Positions 1-6,170 of a stretch of 8,616 bases of DNA are shown here, piece by piece. The DNA comes from Methanomethylovorans sp. PtaU1.Bin073 (lineage in GTDB: Archaea > Halobacteriota > Methanosarcinia > Methanosarcinales > Methanosarcinaceae), in contig MVQW01000282.1 in NCBI GenBank assembly GCA_002067265.1, positions 1-8,616 on the forward strand, read 5' to 3'. The stretch's first letter is position 1; every line of letters begins with the position of its first letter. Position numbers and translations under genes: made by a program. The notes under the pieces were generated by a model, which ran no database searches, had not been told where the DNA came from, and was given only the letters and a program-made list of their open reading frames with translations.

Positions 1-5
1 TATGA

Positions 6-28
6 ATATATGTTTTTAATACATATAT
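6..28. repeat. Perfect 8-bp AT-rich inverted repeat
   Basis: ATATATGT (6-13) and ACATATAT (21-28) are exact reverse complements separated by 7 bases. The right arm also looks like a TATA element (CATATATAC) on the plus strand, which would place a transcription start near base 50. It could be an operator, a promoter or an AT-rich hairpin at the end of an upstream gene that lies outside the window. The sequence alone cannot separate these. Confidence 0.45.
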
Positions 29-45
29 ACTTTCCCTTTGACTCG

Positions 46-70
46 TGTTTTGGAATGAATTTACAAAACA
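46..70. repeat. Inverted repeat / hairpin TGTTTTG...CAAAACA
   Basis: TGTTTTG (46-52) and CAAAACA (64-70) are exact complements with an 11-base spacer. After one mismatch, AA (54-55) can pair with TT (61-62), leaving a 5-base loop. It is followed by two smaller potential hairpins: CAATTCC(75-81) with GG plus AATTG (86-94, 2-base bulge), and TCCC (97-100) with GGGA (106-109). There is no T-run after it on the plus strand, so an intrinsic terminator is unlikely in that direction. Confidence 0.4.
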
Positions 71-275
71 GAATCAATTCCACGAGGACAATTGGATCCC
101 CGCTAGGGAGCATACAAAGTGCAGCATGGTACATATACATATCTGTCTGGGAATACAGCAAATGTGGCTAGTTGTAAAAGTGAAAAACATAGAGTAAGAG
201 ATACATAACTTACGGCACATATTCGCAAACTTTAACAATAACAAATGTATAGCAAATACACTTATTCTATGCAAT

Positions 276-287
276 CATATATATGAA
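276..287 (+). promoter_or_regulatory. Candidate TATA box for the aIF1A-rio1-KH cluster
   Basis: CATATATATGAA lies about 35 bases before the aIF1A start codon. Archaeal TATA boxes are centred about 26 bases before the transcription start, so this would start transcription near 305-308 and leave a leader of roughly ten bases. The purine-rich BRE expected just upstream is not clear. A more distant start, from the TATA-like arm at 21-30 with a long leader, is an alternative. Confidence 0.45.
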
Positions 288-315
288 TTAGATTAATTAA
301 GAAAACTAAAGAGGA

Positions 316-642
316 ATGAAACTGTCGACTAATAATAATGATTTTGAAAATCCCGAAAGCAGCGTAACCAGAGTACGCACACCCCGCAAAGACCAAGGAG
401 AAGTATTAGCCATTGTAGAGAATATGCTTGGCGCCAATCGAGTGAAACTTAGATGCATGGACGGCGTTGTGAGAATGGGTAGAATCCCCGGTTCAATGAA
501 GAAGAAAACATGGATTCGGGATGGAGATATAGTTATTGCAGTACCATGGGATTTTCAGGACACAAAAGCAGACGTAATCTGGAAGTACACTCGCCCACAA
601 GTAAACTGGCTTGAACGTAAGGGATTTTTAAAGAGCCGATAA
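316..642 (+). CDS. eif1A: Translation initiation factor aIF1A
   Basis: 108 residues, the usual length for archaeal aIF1A, the homologue of eukaryotic eIF1A and bacterial IF1. It binds the A site of the 30S subunit during initiation and promotes subunit joining and start-site selection. A short flexible, polar N-terminus (about 1-24) precedes an S1-like OB fold (about 25-95). Recognisable family segments are [16 protein letters not shown] (35-50), [14 protein letters not shown] (54-67), the [13 protein letters not shown] strand region (69-81) and the WLERKGFLK tail (98-106). ATG 316 is the only usable start because an in-frame TAA lies at 307-309. A GAGG (311-314) almost touches it, with one base between, which is unusually short. 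The RIO1 kinase gene starts four bases after the stop, so the two are probably co-transcribed. Confidence 0.95.
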   Translation: MKLSTNNNDFENPESSVTRVRTPRKDQGEVLAIVENMLGANRVKLRCMDGVVRMGRIPGSMKKKTWIRDGDIVIAVPWDFQDTKADVIWKYTRPQVNWLERKGFLKSR

Positions 643-646
643 AAAT

Positions 647-1456
647 ATGGCCAAAACACTTGAGGACAAAATCAAAAACATAGACACCCTCATTGATAAT
701 GGAAGGGTGAAAAACAAAGACACTGAAAAGTTAAAGGTCACTGAAAATGTTTTTGACGAAGCGACTTTAAAAGCACTATATACACTATCTAATAAAGGAA
801 TAATAGAAGCTTTGGGCGGATCCATAAGCACCGGAAAAGAAGCTAACGTGTTTTTGGCAGATGGCAAAGACCACAATCTTGCAGTAAAAATATACCGTAT
901 CACATCAAGTACCTTCAATTCAATGGAAGATTATATAATGGGCGATCCTCGCTTCAGAGACGTAAGACATACTAAAAAAGATCTCATTTTCGCCTGGACT
1001 AAAAAAGAATATCGTAACCTTCTCAGAGCCGGGGAAGTGGGCATAAAGGTTCCAAAGCCCATTACAACTGAGAGGAATATCCTAGTAATGGAGTTTGTTG
1101 GAAAAGACGAAAAACCATACCCTCTACTGAAAGATGTACAATTAGATGAAGCATCTGCAAAGAAAGTTTATGACATACTCATTAACTACATTAAGAAACT
1201 CTATGAAGACGCTGAACTTATACACGGAGATCTTAGTGAATATAATGTACTCATTGAAACTGAACTAGTAGAGCCAATATTGATAGATATGGGACAATCA
1301 GTCACTCTTGAACACCCAAGAGCAGACCAATTTCTGCGTAGAGACATTCAGAATATTGCACGCCATTTCAAAAAATATGGCATAAAATCTGATGAGACTG
1401 AACTTTACTTGTTTGTAACAAAAGATAAAAAGGAGCAAAATCATGACTCACATTAA
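647..1456 (+). CDS. rio1: RIO1-type serine protein kinase/ATPase (ribosome assembly)
   Basis: 269 residues. RIO1 is an atypical protein kinase/ATPase acting late in small-subunit maturation in the cytoplasm. The RIO fold is clear: an N-terminal helical part (1-55), the Gly-poor nucleotide loop SISTGKEANVFLA (59-71), the ATP-binding Lys in LAVKIYR (K81), the RIO1-type flexible loop region with GDPRFR (99-104), a hinge at VMEF (147-150), the catalytic loop LIHGDLSEYNVLI (D195, N200) and the metal-binding loop ILIDMGQSV (D214), which replaces the DFG of ordinary kinases. All key residues are present, so it should be active. The Lys-rich tail overlaps the next gene by 14 bases. The ribosome-binding site is weak (GAG about ten bases upstream), which suggests translation coupled to aIF1A. 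RIO2 is ruled out by the absence of its winged-helix N-terminus. Confidence 0.95.
   Translation: MAKTLEDKIKNIDTLIDNGRVKNKDTEKLKVTENVFDEATLKALYTLSNKGIIEALGGSISTGKEANVFLADGKDHNLAVKIYRITSSTFNSMEDYIMGDPRFRDVRHTKKDLIFAWTKKEYRNLLRAGEVGIKVPKPITTERNILVMEFVGKDEKPYPLLKDVQLDEASAKKVYDILINYIKKLYEDAELIHGDLSEYNVLIETELVEPILIDMGQSVTLEHPRADQFLRRDIQNIARHFKKYGIKSDETELYLFVTKDKKEQNHDSH
1431..1435 (+). promoter_or_regulatory. Shine-Dalgarno site AGGAG for the KH-domain gene
   Basis: AGGAG sits inside the 3' end of the RIO1 gene, seven bases before ATG 1443. It fixes that start even though it lies within the preceding gene, and indicates independent ribosome entry for the KH protein. Confidence 0.75.
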
Positions 1457-1970
1457 AGTACCACAGGATAGAATAGGAGCTATAATTGGTCCCAAAGGAC
1501 AGGTCAAAAATTTGATAGAGCAATTATCAACAGCTACTATTGAGATAGATGGCAAAGAAGGTACAGTAGAAGTCATACCTGGAAACGACCCCATTCAATC
1601 GATGAGAGCACCTGATGTAATCCAAGCCATTGCCAGAGGATTTAACCCGGAAAAGGCCATGGCATTAATGGATGATGAAATGCTGATGCTTGAAACTATA
1701 GATCTGTCAAACTCTGCCGGCACACCTCAGGAAATGATACGTCTGAAGGGCAGAATCATTGGAAAGGCCGGAAAAACCAGAGAAATAATGGAAAGCATGA
1801 TTGGAGTAAAAATTTCCGTATATGGCAAAACAGTAAGTATCCTAGGAACCCCAGAACAAAATCAGATAATAAGAACTGCCATTGAAATGTTGATTGGTGG
1901 CGCCACACATGGACAAGTATATGGATTACTTGAGAAGAAAAAACAAATGTTGATACAATCACAATTCTAA
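1443..1970 (+). CDS. Two-KH-domain rRNA-binding protein, Dim2/Pno1 family
   Basis: 175 residues with two KH domains, the normal size for archaeal Dim2-like (Pno1/Krr1 family) proteins. These bind near the 3' end of 16S rRNA during maturation of the small subunit, working with the Nob1 nuclease and RIO kinases in the pathway known from eukaryotes. The first KH domain (about 1-75) carries the RNA-binding loop IGPKGQ (15-20); the second (about 95-165) carries IGKAGKTR (106-113). Between them, APDVIQAIARGFNP (56-69) is a family signature. The start at 1443 is supported by AGGAG seven bases upstream and lies within the RIO1 gene. The order aIF1A-RIO1-KH is common in archaea and fits joint production of 30S-subunit factors. 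Confidence 0.9.
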   Translation: MTHIKVPQDRIGAIIGPKGQVKNLIEQLSTATIEIDGKEGTVEVIPGNDPIQSMRAPDVIQAIARGFNPEKAMALMDDEMLMLETIDLSNSAGTPQEMIRLKGRIIGKAGKTREIMESMIGVKISVYGKTVSILGTPEQNQIIRTAIEMLIGGATHGQVYGLLEKKKQMLIQSQF

Positions 1971-1996
1971 AATTCAAAAATAATGAGAGGGCTGAA

Positions 1997-2689
1997 ATGA
2001 GAGGATACGTAAACCGTTCAGAACTGAAGCAGATAGTATTGTTCGGGCTAATACTTCTCCCAACTGCCATCCTCTGTTATGAGAATAAAATACATATTGG
2101 GCATATAACATCAGTGCCTCTTTTTGTTATGCTCCTGTTAATGCTGGCCACAAGAAATATAGAAATACCAATATCCAACATACGCACAAGAAAACCAGAA
2201 CTTCTTCCTCAGCATGCTTTAGCCCTAGAAAAAATATACAGTGTCCCCGTATCACAAGAATTAATAACTCCAAAGGAAAGAGTGTTTGATACAAAGATAA
2301 CCATAAATTTTGCAGGGGTAATTATACCTATTCTAGCCATTGTGTACCTCTTGTTGACGGGACCGATTACAACATCCTTGGAAATAGCCCTTATAATCAC
2401 CGTTATAACTTTACTTGCATCAGAAATGATTGATGGAGTTGGTATAGAAGTACCTGATTATATCGGCCTTTTATCATTACCTTTAGCACTTCTGCTACCT
2501 ATAGAAAATGTAGAGAGCGTGATCTATGTAGCAAGCGTAGTAGGAATACTTGCAGGATGCACAGCATCCTTACTTACCATAGACCGAGAAAAAAATGGAA
2601 GTGCTTATATAAGCATTGGCGGTGTTGGAAGCTTCAGAGCCATATATACGATAACATTAATTGCAAGTCTTATTTCATACTATACCTAA
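1997..2689 (+). CDS. DUF1614-type integral membrane protein, function unknown
   Basis: 230 residues and strongly hydrophobic. I see about six or seven membrane segments, near 11-28, 36-53, 103-120, 125-143, 155-168, 172-193 and 212-228, with a polar loop (about 60-100) between the second and third. Segments matching my recollection of DUF1614 proteins are NIEIPI (54-59), INFAGVIIPI (103-112), the GVGIEVPDYIG loop (147-157) and ISIGGVGSF (205-213). No enzymatic motif is evident and I assign no function. The start has a GAGGG (1987-1991) five bases upstream. It begins 26 bases after the KH gene, on the same strand without an obvious promoter, so it is probably read with the ribosome-assembly genes. 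Its last 15 bases overlap, tail to tail, the end of the minus-strand ATPase gene. Confidence 0.75.
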   Translation: MRGYVNRSELKQIVLFGLILLPTAILCYENKIHIGHITSVPLFVMLLLMLATRNIEIPISNIRTRKPELLPQHALALEKIYSVPVSQELITPKERVFDTKITINFAGVIIPILAIVYLLLTGPITTSLEIALIITVITLLASEMIDGVGIEVPDYIGLLSLPLALLLPIENVESVIYVASVVGILAGCTASLLTIDREKNGSAYISIGGVGSFRAIYTITLIASLISYYT

Positions 2690-3571
2690 ATCCCGCTCTG
2701 TTCGTCGCTGATCCATTTTATCTTGTAATATCTTTTGAGGAAGATTTAGTGCACGGTATTTAGCAATACCAGTAGCTGTGAATCTGAAGGGCTGGGGAGT
2801 ATGATCTATGCGAGTAGCTCTCATTTTTTGTATTGCCATGATAGGCATAGGAGTGGTATCAATATCATTAGTCTGGATAAAATCAAGGAAAACAATTCCG
2901 TCACCTAGAAAATCATAGTCATCGAACTGTTTCTTTTCTATCCCATGAGTCTTTTCAGTGACCAACAGGGAGGTAATCTTATCTTTTTTAAGCAATCTAT
3001 GTAAAGCACGCCACGAGGTAGACTTTCTGAACTCATCGGGAGCCGTAAATACATTCAGAGAATCAAAAACAACCCTATCAGGCTTGTGAGATTCTATTAT
3101 CTCGATCATTTCTTCAGAAGTAAGCATGGATATACCGAATACTTCCAGATAACCATCGTCAATGTACTTACCTATATCCCAGCCAAACCTCATGAAATGT
3201 TGCACTAGCTGTTGAGCCCTCTCTTCAAATGAAAAGAAGATGCATCTCTCACCATTCTTTGCTCCTTCCATCAAGAACTGCATACAAAAAGTAGTTTTGC
3301 CTGTTCCGGGAGGACCTGTGACTACAACTGAAAATCCCTTTGGAAAACCCCCTTCGAGAAATTCATCTAAGCCAGGTACCCCTGTAGACACTCTTTTGAG
3401 CAACTTATCAATATTCTGTGTATCAAGTTTGGCCTTGAAACGACTGCTATCCAGATTAAGTAAAGCTTTCTCTAATACTACGTTTTTGGCGCCTAGATCC
3501 TTCTCATATCTTTCAAGGACCTTGATGGCATCACCGCTTAAAGTAGTATGAATAGCGAATTTGGATTTCAT
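2675..3571 (-). CDS. KaiC-like / RAD55-family RecA-fold ATPase with ribbon-helix-helix-like N-terminus
   Basis: About 298 residues with a single RecA-fold ATPase domain of the KaiC/RAD55 type. Counting from the GTG at 3574, Walker A is GPPGTGKTT (87-95), the paired acidic residues typical of KaiC are SFEE (115-118), Walker B is RVVFDSL (167-173), and the KaiC-like end of the core is IQKMRATRIDHTPQPF (248-263). These imply ATP binding and hydrolysis and probably ring assembly. The first 60 residues are not part of the core: FAIHTTLSGDAIKVLERYEK followed by a second helix resembles a short strand plus two helices, as in ribbon-helix-helix DNA-binding proteins. GTG 3574 and ATG 3571 are adjacent start candidates; I prefer ATG because GGTG lies five bases before it. 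There is no sign of a circadian KaiA/KaiB partner. A role in signalling or gene control is inference only. Confidence 0.85.
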   Translation of the reverse strand: MKSKFAIHTTLSGDAIKVLERYEKDLGAKNVVLEKALLNLDSSRFKAKLDTQNIDKLLKRVSTGVPGLDEFLEGGFPKGFSVVVTGPPGTGKTTFCMQFLMEGAKNGERCIFFSFEERAQQLVQHFMRFGWDIGKYIDDGYLEVFGISMLTSEEMIEIIESHKPDRVVFDSLNVFTAPDEFRKSTSWRALHRLLKKDKITSLLVTEKTHGIEKKQFDDYDFLGDGIVFLDFIQTNDIDTTPMPIMAIQKMRATRIDHTPQPFRFTATGIAKYRALNLPQKILQDKMDQRRTERDLGIV

Positions 3572-3600
3572 CACAACACCGTGAACATAATATATGATTA

Positions 3601-3611
3601 TATATTTAAAA
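3601..3611 (-). promoter_or_regulatory. Candidate TATA box for the KaiC-like ATPase gene
   Basis: Read on the minus strand the bases are TTTTAAATATA, followed by more AT-rich sequence, with the start codon about 30 bases downstream. A transcription start near 3578-3582 would give a very short leader carrying GGTG. This suggests the ATPase can be transcribed separately from pyrC, although both are on the same strand with only about 65 bases between them. Confidence 0.5.
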
Positions 3612-3638
3612 GGTTATGGTCTTGTGGACATGACTTTC

Positions 3639-5009
3639 TTAATGATGTTCATCCGTGTCCATACATTTACCCCTTCCTGGTAAGAACTTGCCTCTTCCAT
3701 AAGAAGCTGAAATTTCACCATCCCATATCACCTCACCTCTTGAGATCGTGAGATATGGGAAAATGGCTTCAATTCCTTCAAAAGGAGTCCAGCTTACTTT
3801 TCCATGCAAATGATCTCCTTTTATAGTGGTTACCTGTTTTGTGTCCACAATAATCAAATCAGCATCGAAACCTACTTCCAGCTTGCCTTTTAAATGCCTG
3901 TCTAAACCAAATATTCTTGCTGGAGCAGCACTTGTAGCATCTATCATGCGTCCCAGAGGAAGTAGATTTTTCTTCACAGCCATAAGCATCAGAGGCATGA
4001 GGGTTTCCACTCCTGGTACTCCTGATGGAGCTGTCTTTATGTCCACGTCTTTTTCAGTTTCACAGTGAGGAGCATGATCGGATGCTACAATATCCACACT
4101 ACCATCATTTAATGAATTAAGAAGAAACTTAACACTTCTACGATCCCTAAGAGGAGGATTCATTTTACCATAACAACCTAGTCTATCCCAATCCCTCGTA
4201 GAAAGGAACAGATGATGCGGCGTTACCTCACAAGTGATTGGGGTTAGACCTTTTTGTCTTGCAATGTACCTGTCTTTGCGTATCACTCCTACCGATTCAA
4301 ATGCACTCAAGTGGCATATGTGCCCCTTAGAACCAGTTTTTCTAAGCAGATCTACTGCCTTTTGTACTGCAGTAGCTTCGCATAGATTAGGTCTTGCACG
4401 AGAGTGAGAAGCAGGAGACATATCATTCTTTAATAATGCCTCACATTCCAGACGAATAGCATCATCTTCAGCATGAATAGCTGCCAATGCACCAAGATCG
4501 TCAATTATCCTTAAGGCATTTTCAAGCGTTACTTCATCTATATTAAGTCCACCAGTAGACTCTGCCATAAAGATCTCACCAAATGCTGTTACTCCTTCTT
4601 CCCAGAGCTCAGGGAGTTTTTCAAGATTGTTGGTGACTCCTCCATGAATACCAAAATCTACAATGGATTTACGAGAAGCAAGCTTTAGTTTTTCAGAAAA
4701 AGATTTTCTGTCTATTGTAGGAGGAAGTGTATTGGGATGATCCACTACAGTTGTGATGCCGCCTGCTGCTGCTGCACATGAACCAGTATACCAATCTTCT
4801 TTCTGAGTAAGGCCTGGTTCTCTGAAATGCACATGAACATCAATGCCTGCCGGGAGAACAAGAGATCCTTCTGCATCAATTACTTCACTGGCTAGTACAT
4901 CTGCATCTTTTGCAATCCTGCTGATCTTCCCCTCATTTATTACAATTTCTGCGGGCTGAAGATAATTGTCATAGAATATCTTAGCATTCTTTATGAGTAA
5001 ATCTGGCAT
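3639..5009 (-). CDS. pyrC: Dihydroorotase (class I), pyrimidine biosynthesis
   Basis: 456 residues from ATG 5009. It catalyses the reversible cyclisation of N-carbamoyl-aspartate to dihydroorotate, step three of UMP synthesis, in the cytoplasm. The amidohydrolase fold is complete: N-terminal beta sandwich, metal-binding DVHVHFREPG (H59, H61, R63), substrate-binding DHPNT (90-94), metal His in IHAED (H179) and ICHLS (H233), the catalytic Asp in VASDHAPH (D311), the SGVPGVETLMPLM loop (329-341) and the C-terminal sandwich. Length and motifs fit class I dihydroorotase rather than hydantoinase or allantoinase. At the place where hydantoinases carry a carboxylated Lys, this protein has FGEIF (E145). 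A GTG at 5042 would add 11 residues; I prefer ATG 5009 because family members begin at about PDLLIKNAKI. Neither start has a good Shine-Dalgarno site. The gene is divergent from pst and probably monocistronic. Confidence 0.93.
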   Translation of the reverse strand: MPDLLIKNAKIFYDNYLQPAEIVINEGKISRIAKDADVLASEVIDAEGSLVLPAGIDVHVHFREPGLTQKEDWYTGSCAAAAGGITTVVDHPNTLPPTIDRKSFSEKLKLASRKSIVDFGIHGGVTNNLEKLPELWEEGVTAFGEIFMAESTGGLNIDEVTLENALRIIDDLGALAAIHAEDDAIRLECEALLKNDMSPASHSRARPNLCEATAVQKAVDLLRKTGSKGHICHLSAFESVGVIRKDRYIARQKGLTPITCEVTPHHLFLSTRDWDRLGCYGKMNPPLRDRRSVKFLLNSLNDGSVDIVASDHAPHCETEKDVDIKTAPSGVPGVETLMPLMLMAVKKNLLPLGRMIDATSAAPARIFGLDRHLKGKLEVGFDADLIIVDTKQVTTIKGDHLHGKVSWTPFEGIEAIFPYLTISRGEVIWDGEISASYGRGKFLPGRGKCMDTDEHH

Positions 5010-5055
5010 GCCTATTATTATTTCAATTACCCTATTTGCCACTTTTGTTCTTCAC

Positions 5056-5084
5056 TAGAATTGACAATATGTGATAGAATTGAC
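5056..5084 (-). promoter_or_regulatory. 10-bp direct repeat bracketing a TATA-like element, candidate pyrC promoter/operator
   Basis: The plus strand has TAGAATTGAC at 5056-5065 and again, exactly, at 5075-5084, a 19-bp period. On the minus strand this reads GTCAATTCTA, then TCACATATT, then GTCAATTCTA. The middle element could be a TATA box placing the transcription start about 26 bases on, near 5044. The arrangement would let a bound regulator block TBP. Expression of pyrC in response to pyrimidine supply, or regulation of the divergent pst operon, are both possible; no experiment is implied by the sequence. Confidence 0.4.
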
Positions 5085-5106
5085 CCGTGGCAATTAGAGA
5101 GTAAAG

Positions 5107-5146
5107 GAAAATATATAGAAAATATAGAGTATATGGACAAATATAC
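5107..5146 (+). promoter_or_regulatory. AT-rich pst upstream region with 11-bp-spaced repeats and an inverted repeat
   Basis: GAAAATATA occurs at 5107-5115 and 5118-5126, an 11-bp (one helical turn) spacing. It is followed by GTATAT (5129-5134) and ATATAC (5141-5146), an exact inverted repeat with a 6-base centre. AATATATAG (5110-5118) is a plausible TATA box, which would put a transcription start over the inverted repeat and leave a leader of about 100 bases before pstS. Phosphate operons are normally induced by phosphate starvation, so a regulator site is expected here, but I recognise no named box. Confidence 0.35.
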
Positions 5147-5224
5147 CGAATATAGTAGTCTTTATTGTATTTACATAATACTTATCTACACAACAGGTGT
5201 CATCAAAGATAATTCCAGAAAAGT

Positions 5225-5229
5225 GGAGA
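5225..5229 (+). promoter_or_regulatory. Shine-Dalgarno site GGAGA that sets the pstS start
   Basis: GGAGA lies six bases before ATG 5236. It favours this start over the in-frame GTG at 5197, which would put a poorly conserved 13-residue extension in front of the signal peptide. Confidence 0.75.
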
Positions 5230-5235
5230 AGACTC

Positions 5236-6153
5236 ATGTTTAAAAAATCAGAAGTTTACAAAATACTTACCCTTATGAGTGTGTTCCTTATTGTAGGGTT
5301 CACATTTGCAGGGATTGGTTGTGTGGATAAAGATAACAAAGAAAACGGTGCCACAGGAGAAGTGCCAAATGCATCTGAAAGTTCGACTGCTAAAGATAGC
5401 ATTATTGTAAAAGGCTCTGACACAGTGCTTCCATTATCCAATGCTGAAGCTGAAGAGTTTTATCAAAAGAACCCCGATAAATACGTTACAGTAATTGGCG
5501 GTGGTTCTGGAGTAGGGATTGCTGCACTTATTGATGGGGAAGCAGAAATAGCAATGGCTTCCAGGACTATGAAGGATTCAGAAATAGAAAAGGCAAAAAG
5601 TAATAGCATCAATCCTGTGGAAACAATCATTGGATGGGATGGAATTGCAGTGGTTGTAAATCCTGAAAACCCCGTAACTCAATTGACTTTCACACAGCTT
5701 AAGGCCATCTACGATGGAAACATAAGCAACTGGAAAGATGTCGGGGGAGAAGACAGACCAATTACAGTGATAAGTCGTGACAGTAGCTCAGGTACATACG
5801 AATACTTCAAAGAAGAGGTTTTAGAAGGAAGAGAATATCGCCAAGATGCTCTAGTGCAACCTGCAACTGGAGCCATAACACAGGAAGTAGCTCAGAACAA
5901 GGGTGCTATAGGATACATAGGATATGCATATCTTGATGAAAGCACTAAGGCTCTTGCACTTGATGGCGGAGAAGGAACATTCGTCCCTGCGACTCAAGAG
6001 AAGATCCTTAGTGGAGAATATCCATTGGCAAGGCAACTGTACTACTATACCAATGGTGAACCACAAGGATTGACAAAAGAATTCATAGATTATGTGCTAA
6101 GCGAGGAAGGACAGGCAATAGTATCTGATGTTGGATACTTCCCGGTAAAATAA
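5236..6153 (+). CDS. pstS: Phosphate ABC transporter, phosphate-binding lipoprotein PstS
   Basis: 305 residues. It captures inorganic phosphate outside the cytoplasmic membrane and delivers it to PstC-PstA. A signal peptide is clear: Lys-containing start (K3, K4, K9), hydrophobic stretch 10-25, and a Cys at 29 in FAGIGC, a loose lipobox, so the protein is probably lipid-anchored. A low-complexity polar linker (30-54) leads into the binding domain. Phosphate-contacting segments are KGSDTVLPL (59-67), IGGGSGVGI (87-95), GWDGIAVVVNP (133-143) and SRDSSSGTYEYF (180-191); QEVAQNKGAIGYIGYAYL (216-233) is also a family feature. The start was chosen from GGAGA six bases upstream and from the position of the signal peptide. 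It is the first gene of a pstSCAB order; pstC follows after 20 bases that form a hairpin. Confidence 0.95.
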   Translation: MFKKSEVYKILTLMSVFLIVGFTFAGIGCVDKDNKENGATGEVPNASESSTAKDSIIVKGSDTVLPLSNAEAEEFYQKNPDKYVTVIGGGSGVGIAALIDGEAEIAMASRTMKDSEIEKAKSNSINPVETIIGWDGIAVVVNPENPVTQLTFTQLKAIYDGNISNWKDVGGEDRPITVISRDSSSGTYEYFKEEVLEGREYRQDALVQPATGAITQEVAQNKGAIGYIGYAYLDESTKALALDGGEGTFVPATQEKILSGEYPLARQLYYYTNGEPQGLTKEFIDYVLSEEGQAIVSDVGYFPVK

Positions 6154-6170
6154 GATCAAACCAATGATCT
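6153..6170 (+). repeat. Perfect 6-bp hairpin in the pstS-pstC gap
   Basis: AGATCA (6153-6158) and TGATCT (6165-6170) are exact complements around a 6-base loop. The hairpin begins at the last base of the pstS stop codon and ends three bases before the pstC ATG, filling the whole gap. There is no T-run, so it is not a normal terminator. A stem here could stabilise the upstream pstS message or limit pstC translation, giving more binding protein than permease. Confidence 0.5.

Larger units (their letters stand above)
1..315. other. Intergenic region without a convincing protein gene
   Basis: I see no supportable coding region here. The only long open frame, on the minus strand, would need a TTG start, has no recognisable family features and is rich in Cys and Ile as AT-rich non-coding frames often are. 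The stretch holds an 8-bp AT-rich inverted repeat (6-28), a 7-bp inverted repeat (46-70), two weaker hairpins (75-94 and 97-109), and a TATA-like element just before aIF1A. Bases 75-115 are visibly more GC-rich than their surroundings, which could mark a structured RNA, but nothing matches a tRNA or an RNA family I know. Confidence 0.6.

Noticed and set aside
194..213. GTAAG...CTTAC inverted repeat in the left intergenic region
   Set aside because: Five base pairs with a 10-base loop are expected by chance in a few hundred bases of AT-rich sequence.
74..274. Minus-strand open frame of 66 codons upstream of aIF1A, rich in Cys, Ile and Phe
   Set aside because: It needs a TTG start, lacks a convincing ribosome-binding site, has no recognisable family pattern, and its composition is what AT-rich non-coding DNA gives. 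The Cys residues are not spaced as a metal-binding motif.
2675..3574. Circadian clock KaiC
   Set aside because: There is only one RecA-type domain rather than the two of clock KaiC, no kaiA or kaiB nearby, and single-domain KaiC-like proteins are common in archaea without clocks.
3612..3636. Possible imperfect hairpin after the pyrC stop on the minus strand, followed by TTTT
   Set aside because: The stem is only about five pairs with a bulge, and the T-run is better explained as part of the TATA box of the downstream ATPase gene.
5061..5243. Plus-strand open frame of 60 codons between pyrC and pstS
   Set aside because: It overlaps the start of pstS in another frame, spans the repeats and TATA-like elements of the divergent promoter region, and its Tyr/Ile-rich product resembles nothing known to me.
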